Below, piece by piece: positions 23,286 to 28,699 of a stretch of DNA of 64,000 nt. Each line of letters starts with the position of its first letter. Position 1 is the first letter of the stretch. Both the position numbers and the translations under genes were made by a program. Below the pieces are notes generated by a model. It ran no database searches and had not been told where the DNA came from. It saw only the letters and a list, made by a program, of their open reading frames with translations. The stretch is from Diadema setosum (lineage: Eukaryota > Echinodermata > Echinoidea > Diadematoida > Diadematidae), in the NCBI GenBank assembly GCA_033980235.1, contig CM067066.1, positions 39,303,455-39,367,454 of the forward strand, written 5' to 3'.

Positions 23286-26200
23286 ATTAAAGATAAATTT
23301 CACATCCAATCTTCGGTACAGCCGTGTGGCTTTATAGTCACTTAGCGCGCTGCATGGTCATTATGCACTACCTTAGGACGAGATGTTCGAGACCCGCAGG
23401 ACGCTATCATTTTTTTTCTCTCTCTTTCTTTGTGTTTCTTTTGGCAGTTCAGCTTTATTCCGATCGGCGATGTCATTTATCGTATTATCTTATCAATTAT
23501 ACTACCCCACGACACACAGTCGCTCAAGTTCCTTTTTTTTTGTCGGAGGCTGGAGGTTGGATTTGCTTCATTTATCATACGTATTGTTTGAATTGCCCTT
23601 GGTACAGTGCCCCGCTTGCCACCTTTCCTTTTCCCTTTCCTTTTCTCTACGTTTGTTCCTGTTATATTGTCACAAGACAGGTCGGAAAATAATTTGCATA
23701 ACTCAACTGGAGCAGGAATGGCAACTGAATGAATTAACTCTAGGCCAGGTGTATGGCGTCTCGCTCATCTCTTTGAAATTCCAGGATGTTATTGTTTGAC
23801 GCAATAACGGAGTTGTTATGTTGCTATAGAGGTATCTTGTGCCACATGAGTAGAAGGCATCACTGTTTAGTAGTAGTAATGAACTTTTTCATGTCCATCC
23901 ATGTCAATTATAGTGTGGTTTAAAGGGGTTGTGTGTCTATCTGCCAAAGAAAAGAAATGACTTATTTTCGTCATGGCTGTTTCTCTATACGTAGCCGTAG
24001 GTAATGAGTGTTGTTGGTATCTGAGCAGTGAAGAACAGAGCATCAGGCTAAAATTCCCCTTAGTTATACGCGCTAAGCGTTCAATTTGATATATCTTTCT
24101 TTATGTAGTCAATTCCTGCTAATGGAGTTACAGAATTATGTTATGACACGTTTCACTGTAAAGAGTTTGTAAAGCAAAGTTTATGGACAAGGCAAGCAAT
24201 GGTACATGAATAATACCTACCATTGATTTCAGAGGGAAATTATGGTATGCCTAAATGTAAGGGTATCATTGCTTTGGAATTGCTGAGACAATATGCTTGG
24301 CACGGGGGCTTCCACTTCTAATAACTGATCCCTTTGAAGATGTGTCGGTCACGGGTGATCGTCATGATTCATCTTCCACGTAGAAGCTTACGTTCCACAC
24401 TCTTGGTTCGAGAAGACTTACCATCATACTTCAAATTGTTATTAATGGTAAAGACTCAAAATCAGACAAGTTTACGTGTTATGTCTATGGGAGGTGATTA
24501 TTTTTTTTATGTGCATTGACTTGACAACGTTTAAGCACCTTTATCTCAGCTGATTTTGCTCCATTTCCTCTGTAACTTAAGTATGTGGTAACTGAGACAA
24601 TAAGCTGCAGTAATCATGCATTTTATTCTTTGAAATCTCCTCATCAGTTTGACAATTTTGCAGTTTAAAACTGAAAATGAGAATGGAATGTGGACAAAAC
24701 GATCCCTGATTCATCTTTCACATACATAAGTTTACGTTCCTCATATTTTCTCGTCGAGACGTATGGCCGAGTGGTTAAAGGCGACGTCTCAGAGACGTGA
24801 GGTTGCACACGTGCGGGTTCGAACCCCACAAGATCACGAAACAAGATACTTAGCTATTTTACTTTTTTTTTCTTCAATTTTGTATTACATATTCGTCCAT
24901 GTAGAAATCACATTCGTATATAAACGCACCTATACACACACACAGACACAGACACACACACACACACACACACACCATATCCCTCTTTGTGTTGGAGACC
25001 AAATTGCTTCGACTGCTGCAAAATTTTGCAGGCTGACTTTGTCAAACCGATCATAGTATGTAATGACGACGACGGAGGTGTTGTACTTTGAACAATTGTC
25101 TTTCAAGACCATGTCATTGTTTTGTATTTTGATGACGTCATCACACTGAAAATTGTGATTAAAGGCAAGGTATCAAAACCAGCCGATTATAGGTTTTATG
25201 TTTACGGCACATATTTTTCCCCAAGTTGCCAGAAATGGCATAGCGACATCAGTAGTTACAAGGCCGCATTTCCGTCTAGCAATGCAATACAATGTCATGT
25301 TCACGCGGCCACGTTGGTTGACTGGGCATTGATTTTCTCCCTGTAATATCTATACATTTCTTTTTTGCCTTACCATTTCCGTGGATGTCCCGTGGCCGAG
25401 AGGTTAGAGAAACAGTTTTGCATGCACGCTCAATATAACTTCAATGTGCCTATATCACATTCTTTTCTTTGTCGATCACAGATGACCGACATCTGATGAC
25501 CCCAAGCGTATCACCTAACTCGTCAGTCTGACGAGTTTCATATCTCGTTTTGAATTATGTCTCGTCACAGAAATGGTACAAATACTGAAAAAAGTGTTGT
25601 ACATACCAGTACACTGTAAGTGTAAATAACAATTCTCTTTCGGCTTTTATAACTCTCCACTATAGAGGAAAATAAAAGTTAAAGGACAAGTTCACCTTCA
25701 TATACATGTGGATTGATATAATGCAGCAATATAAGTGGAACACATCAGTGAAGGTTTGAGGAAAATTGGACAATCTGTTCAAAAGTTATGAATTTTTAAA
25801 GTTTCGGTGCAGTTACTGCTGGATGAGAAGACTACTGCAGTTGATGATGTCACCTGCGTACAACGATATAAGGAAAATATAAAGATAATTCCACAAAATT
25901 TCATTTTTTGAAAAAAGTACACATTCCCTCAACTTGTAACTGATATATGTTAAGGGTGATATTACTCCCCCTGCCTTCTGAAAGAGGCAAGTCATGTGCT
26001 CTTCCATCATGCGAGAAAAGTGAACATATGTTGAATTTTCTTTATAGTTTCTTTATATGGTTTGTACACATATGACATCACAATCTGTAGTAGTCTTCAC
26101 ATACAGCGATCGCGGAACTGAAACTTCCAAAATTCATAACTTTTGAACGGATGGTCCAATTTTCCTCAAACTTTCACCTATGAGTTCTACTAATATTGCT

Positions 26201-26542
26201 GCATTCTCTCACTCGTCATGTTTATGAAGGTGGACTTGTCCTTTAATTCAAGAACCTTGAGGGGATTTACGATCAACTTTGGGTGCCGATCTTGCATTGT
26301 GATCGTGCTGTTTATGTAACAAAACAACAACAAAAATTATGCAACATTTTGATTATCACGATCGTAATCATCTCAGTCAGAACAGGGAGGTGAGCTCACC
26401 TCCCTGGTCAGAATCACCATCAACTAAACAGACTTACAGATTCCAGAATCTTCAGAATGCCATTCGGAGTTTTCAGGTACGCCAGTCCCGAGGGGGTCCT
26501 GTACGTCGACGAGGGAAGGGTTATATTCGCTGTGTCCGACAT
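1509..26542 (-). CDS. MARVEL-domain four-transmembrane protein (CMTM/MAL/plasmolipin-like), 4 coding exons
   Basis: The spliced product is 183 aa from exons 26542-26438, 4791-4609, 3132-3034 and 1673-1509; all junctions are phase 0 with GT/AG signals. It starts MSDTANITLP and has a short cytosolic N-terminus ending in YLKTPNGILKILE, which leads into the first span. Predicted spans are roughly residues 28-47, 60-85, 95-117 and 125-149, followed by a basic RSWKRS motif and a hydrophilic tail ending KENNTV. Four spans with short cytosolic ends and about 180 aa are typical of MARVEL proteins (MAL, plasmolipin, CMTM), which work in membrane apposition, vesicle sorting and surface-protein trafficking. 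Which subfamily it belongs to cannot be decided by eye. Intron 1 is 21.6 kb and holds the 12-kb repeat array. The start is the only ATG of exon 1 in frame, with A at -3. Confidence 0.85.
2167..2654. mobile_element. Short terminal-inverted-repeat element in MARVEL intron 3
   Basis: The 21-nt ends (2167-2187 and 2634-2654) are inverted copies with three mismatches (CAGTAGCTGCAGTCACAC against the complement of the right end). Length is 488 bp and there is no coding capacity, as expected of a MITE. Superfamily not recognised. The subterminal region holds GATCTT-rich repeats on both sides. Confidence 0.65.
2897..2935. repeat. (TG)n microsatellite
   Basis: About 19 uninterrupted TG dinucleotides within MARVEL intron 3, close to exon 3. 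Confidence 0.97.
3034..3132 (-). CDS. MARVEL gene exon 3
   Basis: 33 codons starting ELFYCAAAFVALMALAAHVA (third span) and ending LPGLIIGT. Acceptor ttgtatag, donor gtaaga. The exon length is divisible by three and its frame is open. Confidence 0.85.
3212..3345. repeat. Diverged fragment of the 5968/8248 repeat family
   Basis: Shares the block GGGAGCAGTGATT..TTCAAGATATCA..TTTGATGCATATGTGTA with 6082-6135/6739-6780 and 8345-8450. It is more diverged than those two copies are from each other, so it is an older insertion. Confidence 0.7.
3611..4030. mobile_element. pogo/Tigger-like non-autonomous DNA element
   Basis: Left end AGTTCGACCTCGATTATCCG and the inverted right end (4007-4030, complement GTTCGACCTCGATTATCCGG) are bounded by TA, the Tc1/mariner target. 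The tip (CAGTTCGACCTCGATTATCC) is of the kind seen in pogo/Tigger elements. There is no transposase inside, and a second internal inverted copy of the CCGGATA motif is present. Confidence 0.75.
4609..4791 (-). CDS. MARVEL gene exon 2
   Basis: 61 codons from ITCIGALISIAAQ to FPWGML: end of span 1, the extracellular loop with a Pro/Arg-rich PRRPGYES segment, and span 2. Donor gtaggt, acceptor ttaatacag. The frame stays open upstream into a hydrophobic stretch; that stretch is read as the polypyrimidine tract, not coding. Confidence 0.85.
4958..5122. repeat. Large foldback hairpin A with GAAGCGAAGCTGA loop
   Basis: An almost perfect inverted repeat about 165 nt long. Outer arms start CAAATAATGAC and end GTCATTATTTG; the inner arm closes on GCCC (5027-5030) and GGGC (5044-5047) around a 13-nt loop. 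The stem contains two related motifs, TTATGGGCCC and CTATGCCC, on the same arm. About 300 nt of body sequence follows (to about 5430), ending in a TATATAATAACCAATAATG stretch that resembles the end of the element at 7339. Confidence 0.9.
5123..5967. other. Body of hairpin element A plus unremarkable intron
   Basis: No gene. The first 300 nt hold further copies of the GGCACAG motif (near 5296, 5328 and 5365) in both orientations, so they probably belong to the hairpin element. The rest is plain intronic sequence with a C run near 5740. Confidence 0.5.
5968..7338. repeat. First copy of a tandemly duplicated ~0.9-kb repeat, interrupted
   Basis: Matches 8248-9146 almost base by base outside two interruptions. 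It starts GATATCAGTTCACCTATG and ends near the GACCTTGAGAG..TTGTCCTTCTAGAC block and the following AAGCAGATGACTC. The GC-rich element at 6136-6735 is absent from the second copy. No coding potential is seen. Confidence 0.85.
6136..6735. mobile_element. GC-rich palindromic element (GACCCCGTTTACAG ends)
   Basis: Ends GACCCCGTTTACAGTGCGAG and its inverted copy ending CTGTAAACGGGGTC. The interior is dominated by overlapping GGCCGCGGCC / CTCGGCCGCGG palindromes and a GGCCAAATGCGAGGCC palindrome. The homologous second copy of the host repeat (8397-8406) shows the empty site, so the limits are well supported; TTTGA occurs on both sides. GC content contrasts sharply with the AT-rich surroundings. Open frames here are by-products of the repeats. 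Confidence 0.88.
7339..8141. mobile_element. Hairpin-ended element B (GAGTCGAAGACGA loop)
   Basis: The left 162 nt (7339-7500) form a long hairpin with apex GCCC-loop-GGGC at 7408-7428. A second inverted pair, ATAATTATTACCTAT (about 7493) and ATAGGTAATAATT (8128-8141), encloses the remaining 650 nt. Comparison with 9130-9160 gives the empty site (TTAAAT joined to GATATGATTC), so the whole 0.8 kb inserted as one unit. A second copy is at 49646-50296. No protein is encoded. Confidence 0.85.
8045..8104. repeat. 29-bp exact tandem duplication
   Basis: The sequence CTGACCTTTTAACCCTGC..ATATCAAC occurs twice in direct repeat separated by TC, inside element B. The copy near 50227 has only one unit. 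Confidence 0.9.
8248..9146. repeat. Second copy of the tandemly duplicated ~0.9-kb repeat
   Basis: Uninterrupted counterpart of 5968-7338. The blocks flanking it (8142-8247 and 9150-9240, both with CACATCACAGC) are also related, so the original arrangement was a tandem array with a period near 1 kb. No gene. Confidence 0.85.
9147..11445. other. Intron sequence, little recognisable
   Basis: No gene or intact element seen. A one-ended fragment near 9693 (TTTCCAACCTTTTTGAACTC then AAGGTCCACTTTGG) resembles a hAT-type terminus but has no partner. The rest is AT-rich intron. Confidence 0.4.
11446..11640. mobile_element. TACTGTAAAAG-ended MITE
   Basis: Left end TACTGTAAAAGTGGAAATTT, right end inverted (ATATCCACTTTTACCGTA). 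195 bp with TA at both borders. Its tip TACTGTAAAA is shared with the larger elements at 30086 and 55436, although the interiors differ. Confidence 0.8.
11695..11860. mobile_element. CATTTCATRAAAGTTGT-ended MITE, copy 1
   Basis: Inverted ends CCTGGGTACCATTTCATGAA / complement of the right end ending GTGCCCTGG. 166 bp, with internal CTGACAA repeats and a GATTGGCTGACA core. Related copies at 34331-34490 (both ends) and 58161 (left end only). Confidence 0.8.
12055..13240. mobile_element. TTAAAGGAC-ended foldback element, copy 1 (interrupted)
   Basis: Ends TTAAAGGACGAGGTCACCTT and inverted AAGGTGAACTTGTCCTTTAA. Each half contains an inverted ..GAACAATATAAGGAAAAT.. / ..TTTCTTTATATTGTTGTAC.. pair, so the element folds end to end. 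An uninterrupted copy is 25679-26246. Here a second palindromic element (12591-13187) has landed in the right half. Confidence 0.85.
12591..13187. mobile_element. Near-perfect 597-bp palindromic mariner-like element
   Basis: Tips CAGGGTGGCCCAGAAAGAAC inverted at 13168-13187, bounded by TA on both sides (Tc1/mariner target). The two halves pair almost completely around a centre near 12890. CAGGGTGGCCCA tips are typical of mariner-type elements. No transposase. Inserted within the TTAAAGGAC element, whose intact copy gives the empty site. Confidence 0.88.
13241..13627. other. Intron sequence between foldback element and array
   Basis: Nothing recognisable beyond a GGGAGGTGAGAAGCTCCC hairpin near 13270 and a short A run. 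Confidence 0.4.
13628..13880. repeat. Five tandem palindromes with AGGTGATACGCT arms
   Basis: Perfect 27-bp palindromes (12-bp arms AGGTGATACGCT, spacer ATC) begin at 13628, 13686, 13746, 13800 and 13854, each followed by CTATTGTGATTGTCAAAAT-type spacer. Spacing 54-60 bp. Two more copies stand at the unit 1/unit 2 junction (17179 and 17237). The arms are identical in all seven while spacers vary, so the palindrome itself is the conserved part. Confidence 0.97.
15148..15230 (+). pseudogene. tRNA-Leu(CAG)-like segment, copy 1
   Basis: A-box TGGCCGAGTGGTTAG, an anticodon-like loop CTCAGAA that would present CAG, a long variable region and B-box GGTTCGATCC, in the order and spacing of a type II (Leu/Ser) tRNA. 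The acceptor arms do not pair, so it is a tRNA-derived pol III promoter or SINE head rather than a functional tRNA. Confidence 0.7.
16406..16488 (+). pseudogene. tRNA-Leu-like segment, copy 2 (decayed A-box)
   Basis: B-box GGTTCGAACC is intact but the A-box reads TGATTGAGAGGTTAAAGG, losing GGCC. Located in the duplicated module of unit 1. Confidence 0.62.
17179..19292. repeat. Array unit 2
   Basis: Opens with two AGGTGATACGCT palindromes, then the standard order of modules. Its tRNA-like segment (18532) lacks part of the variable arm. Ends with the AACTCGTCA hairpin and TTTCATATCTCG. Confidence 0.88.
18532..18607 (+). pseudogene. tRNA-Leu-like segment, copy 3 (short variable arm)
   Basis: A-box TGGCCGAGTGGTTAAAGG, loop with CAG, B-box GGTTCGAACCC; seven nucleotides of the variable arm are missing relative to copies 1, 4 and 5. 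Confidence 0.68.
19293..21302. repeat. Array unit 3
   Basis: Same module order; no AGGTGATACGCT palindrome at its start. One CRE palindrome is mutated (GACGTTATC at 20191). CA tract expanded at 20708-20740. Confidence 0.88.
20530..20612 (+). pseudogene. tRNA-Leu-like segment, copy 4
   Basis: A-box TGGTCGAGTGGTTAAAGG, loop CTCAGAG, B-box GGTTCGAACCC. The anticodon-type stem ACGT/ACGT pairs on either side of the loop. Confidence 0.68.
21303..22490. repeat. Array unit 4, right-truncated
   Basis: Carries the left modules as far as GACAATTTTGCAATTTAAAACTGAAAATGAG and then stops, replaced by a different pair of tRNA-Ile-like repeats. Confidence 0.82.
22617..23905 (+). repeat. Two direct copies of a ~0.6-kb tRNA-Ile-like repeat
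   Basis: Copies start with TCTTCAGGACAGCC (22623) and TCTTCGGTACAGCC (23309), about 690 bp apart, and share downstream blocks (GGCAGTTCAGCTTTA, GGTGTATGGCGTCTCGCTCA, GAGGTATCTTGTGCCACATG, TTTAGTAGTAGTAATGAAC). The first carries a good A-box (TGGCATAATCGGTTAGCGCG, tRNA-Ile(UAU)-like) and B-box (GGTTCGACTCC) followed by TTTT; the second is degenerate. A tRNA-derived SINE-like family inserted in or joined to the array. Confidence 0.75.
23235..23283. repeat. (TA)n microsatellite
   Basis: Uninterrupted TA run of about 24 units between the two tRNA-Ile-like repeats. Confidence 0.97.
23906..24419. other. Unassigned sequence inside the array
   Basis: No gene. Only the last part (24340-24419) shows scrambled array words (GATTCATCTTCCACGTAGAA, AAGCTTACGTTCC). 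Confidence 0.45.
24420..25548. repeat. Array unit 5, left-truncated
   Basis: Begins in the module that in other units follows GATGACGTCATCATAC and continues to the terminal AACTCGTCA hairpin (here with one mismatch, CAGTCTGACG). Closes the array toward MARVEL exon 1. Confidence 0.85.
24756..24838 (+). pseudogene. tRNA-Leu-like segment, copy 5
   Basis: Best copy: A-box TGGCCGAGTGGTTAAAGG, loop CTCAGAG flanked by GACGT/ACGTG, variable arm, B-box GGTTCGAACCCC. The 5' (GAGACGT) and 3' (AAGATCA) acceptor strands are not complementary. Confidence 0.7.
25679..26246. mobile_element. TTAAAGGAC-ended foldback element, copy 2 (intact)
   Basis: Ends TTAAAGGACAAGTTCACCTT and inverted AAGGTGGACTTGTCCTTTAA. 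568 bp. Contains inverted subterminal CAATTTTCCTCAAACTTTCA / TTTGAGGAAAATTGGACAAT pair and a central hairpin. Provides the empty site for the nested element in copy 1. Confidence 0.88.
26438..26542 (-). CDS. MARVEL gene exon 1 with start codon
   Basis: 35 codons beginning MSDTANITLPSS and ending NGILKILES, donor gtaagt at 26437-26432. Joined to exon 2 it completes a plausible first membrane span (GILKILES + ITCIGALISIAA). This exon is too short to stand out as an ORF and was found by matching frame, donor and the MARVEL N-terminal pattern. The 21.6-kb distance to exon 2 is the main reason for caution. Confidence 0.72.
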
Positions 26543-27130
26543 TTTATCAGCAGAAGGTCCACCTCAACTGTCAGCAAAGGGTGTTGGCTAACGAAACTCT
26601 AACAGAGTTTAAGATCGAAAAGTGATATGGTTCAGAGAGACCCGCTCCACCTAGCTTTCCAGAAGATAAGACAATTTAAAACAGAGAAGAAAGAGATAAT
26701 TCGGCTTCCACGTCCCCCTACCTAGCCTGTAGTCACCTAGACTATATGCAACTGAACGTCTTTATTGGGGTCACCTTCATGCAACGTGAACGTACGGCAG
26801 ATTACTCCTCACTGCCTTTTTCACGTTGCGCAATCATAACAAGCCTGCAAGGTCCCCAATCGACCGCTGCTCATTGCACTGGCAGTGCGCCTGCGCAGTA
26901 TCGAGTCCACGTGTTTAGTTTGCGGTGCAGCTAATGGTGGCGGGTTGATTGAGAGGAGCCCGTTCCGAGACTCGTCGGCTAGGAATCGGGCGGGGACGCA
27001 TACCGCGGCCACTCTCTCGCGCCGCCGCGCTGCTCTCGCTAACTGCTAGTTAGACGCTGCGCTACTGAACTGTTGTTCGGCATAGAGTACAGTATAGACA
27101 CCGTGGTATCTCGTGAGCGAGAACGGTACA
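26543..27130. promoter_or_regulatory. CpG-rich, probably divergent promoter (MARVEL minus / PNKP plus)
   Basis: CpG density rises sharply from about 26850 to 27120 compared with the AT-rich flanks. The MARVEL start codon lies at its left edge and PNKP begins on the other side (first coding exon 28545). It contains an NRF1-type site, an inverted ATTGGG box near 26763 and a run of CGCGCCGCCGCGC at about 27018. A non-coding PNKP first exon is expected here; candidate donors are gtgagc (27113) and gtacaa (27126), neither proven. Confidence 0.6.
26886..26897. promoter_or_regulatory. NRF1-like site TGCGCCTGCGCA
   Basis: One mismatch from the palindromic NRF1 consensus TGCGCATGCGCA. Such sites are frequent in bidirectional CpG promoters of housekeeping genes, which suits PNKP. 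Confidence 0.6.
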
Positions 27131-27779
27131 ATTTTCCATGATCCTGTATTACAGAATCCCCTAACTTTCATTTCTTGTGGTACAGACGACTTCTGCTCCA
27201 GCTTGTCTCTCCTAACGATTGTGAGGTGACTATGGATGAACTCTTGTCAGATCACATTGCAGATTGAAACCTCATTTACGGCATCACTTCTTCCCGGAGC
27301 TGAGCTCAGTGCAGTGCCAGTGGCAGTGCTAGTGGTCTATGTTGTTGATTAGATCTTGTCGTGTAGCTGCTTGTGCTAGTGCAAGATTTTTGTTGGTGCT
27401 GTCAGCAAGAGCACAAGCTTGTAGGAACTGCACAGTCAACATCTGGTATGACTGAAATTTTAAAGCCTTTGGTGATACCTCTAGATTCAGTTGGTCTAGT
27501 ATGTAATCAAATTGTGAATTGGTAATTGGTCACATAGTTCTGTGGAGAGTCAAGATAATCTGGTCACACTGGACCAGAGGAACTCGTATAACACAGCACT
27601 CTGACAGCAGTTTGAATTTTTGTATGTGATGTGACTGGGTCAGAATGGAAGAAATGTCTAACTAAAAGTAGTTCTAATTGATTTCAATTTTTGATTAGCA
27701 CTGTACATTCAATACTCCCTCACAGCAATTAAATCAAATGCCAATGCATGTGCCTCATCACACCATTCATTGCATGCAA
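27131..27779. other. Upstream intron/5' UTR region of PNKP, no coding seen
   Basis: Could include untranslated exon sequence downstream of the CpG region. Contains a tract of CAGTG repeats near 27306-27335. No open frame of note. Confidence 0.35.
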
Positions 27780-27952
27780 TACGACCAAACGTACTACAGT
27801 GTATTCCACATACAAATTTTATGTTTTACATTTGTATATTTATGTAATACTGTGTATGTATATTTTTCACTTTTGTAAAATCATTTGTAATTCAGCCTCT
27901 GGCTGCGATCAATGATTTGTTGAATAAAGATACCATTAATAATAAAAAAAAA
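27780..27952 (+). mobile_element. Probable non-LTR retrotransposon (LINE) 3' tail
   Basis: TGTAATTCAGCCTCTGGCTG, then a purine-rich TTGAATAAAGATACC end and A-rich tail with AATAAA at 27923. A related word, complement TGTAATTTAGCCCCTGGGCT, occurs inverted at 41829-41862, so the AATAAA here is read as the end of a retroelement 3' UTR rather than of a host gene. Confidence 0.5.
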
Positions 27953-28544
27953 TGGTATGCACGCTGTATGAACAGATGAACTTGAGAAGAAGAAAGTAAA
28001 TTACATTCAATCCACATAAGTCATTCTGATAGGTGTTTTCAAGTTTTTACATTTCTAAAGTGATTTTGCTAGATGTTTTACTACCCAGGCATATGTACGT
28101 AGTATCAGTGGTTGGCTGTTTTGCTCGCAACATTGCCTTTCCTGCCAGAAATGATGGTAAAATTCTTGCCATTAGAATGAAATATTTTGGTGTTTAATTC
28201 ATACCTACCTAATCCTGATGAGTCATGGCCATGGATCATGGAGATGGTTTATAGTCAAGCGAGCAAACAGGTTGAAGCAAAATACCTGTAGAAAGACTGC
28301 AGACTAGTTGTCAATTTTTGTTAAGTGAAAAGCATCAACAGCACTAAACAAATTTATTATCCCAAAAGTGTATTCATTGATATTTATTATTGGAATTCAG
28401 TCTTTATGAATTGATTTCTTTTCTGCCTGTCTGTCGCACAAAATATCTATCTCTTGCTGTTTCTTTCATCCTCTTTATCTGTTCGTTTTTTTCTCTGTCC
28501 ATATGGTCTGCTCTATCCCCGCTACGATTTTGCTGATATCTCAG

Positions 28545-28699
28545 GAACACTATGGCCAAACAATGTAAGCTGGAGCCCATCTCTGGTGGGGGAGAGTTCA
28601 ACGCCCCTCAGGCCATTGACCTCCCGGATGGCAGGCCCCTCATCTTAGGGCGTAGCCCTCTCACCGGGATTGTGGACAAGAAATTGTCAAGGAATCATC
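28545..28699 (+). CDS. PNKP: PNKP coding exon 1
   Basis: Starts with 7 nt of 5' UTR after acceptor ctgatatctcag; ATG at 28552, donor gtaagg, ends in phase 1. Encodes the first half of the FHA domain ([23 protein letters not shown]), the part that binds phosphorylated XRCC1/XRCC4. Confidence 0.93.

Larger units (their letters stand above)
13628..25548. repeat. ~12-kb head-to-tail array of ~2-kb repeat units
   Basis: Anchor sequences recur in the same order and orientation: TTCTTCTTTCTTTCTG (13918, 17300, 19300, 21310), TATGACGTCATCTAGGCGCC (14051, 17434, 19436, 21444), a tRNA-Leu-like segment, a CA tract, TGATGACGTCATCACAC, a second A-box-like GGCCGAGTGGTTAGAGAAAC, and a terminal GCGTATCACCTAACTCGTCA hairpin (17137, 19250, 21261, 25507). 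Period is about 2.0 kb for units 2 and 3. Unit 1 is longer because one module is doubled; units 4 and 5 are the two truncated halves around other repeats. It lies inside MARVEL intron 1. No convincing protein is encoded. Confidence 0.93.

Noticed and set aside
22887..23799. Frames of 96-138 codons in the tRNA-Ile-like repeats
   Set aside because: Not conserved between the two repeat copies; no domain or splice context.
15148..24838. Functional tRNA-Leu genes
   Set aside because: Acceptor strands do not pair and the T-stem has mismatches; boxes alone are not enough.
14700..25346. Similar open frames of 60-77 codons repeated in the array units on both strands (for example 14700-14930, 18084-18314, 18872-19075, 20881-21084)
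   Set aside because: They recur because the DNA units are similar; frames break in some units, include CA-tract peptides and show no domain pattern. Not accepted as genes.
27923..27928. AATAAA as the polyadenylation site of a host gene between the promoter region and PNKP
   Set aside because: The surrounding TTCAGCCTCTGGCTG..TTGAATAAAG pattern and A tail, with a related inverted word at 41829, fit a retroelement tail better.
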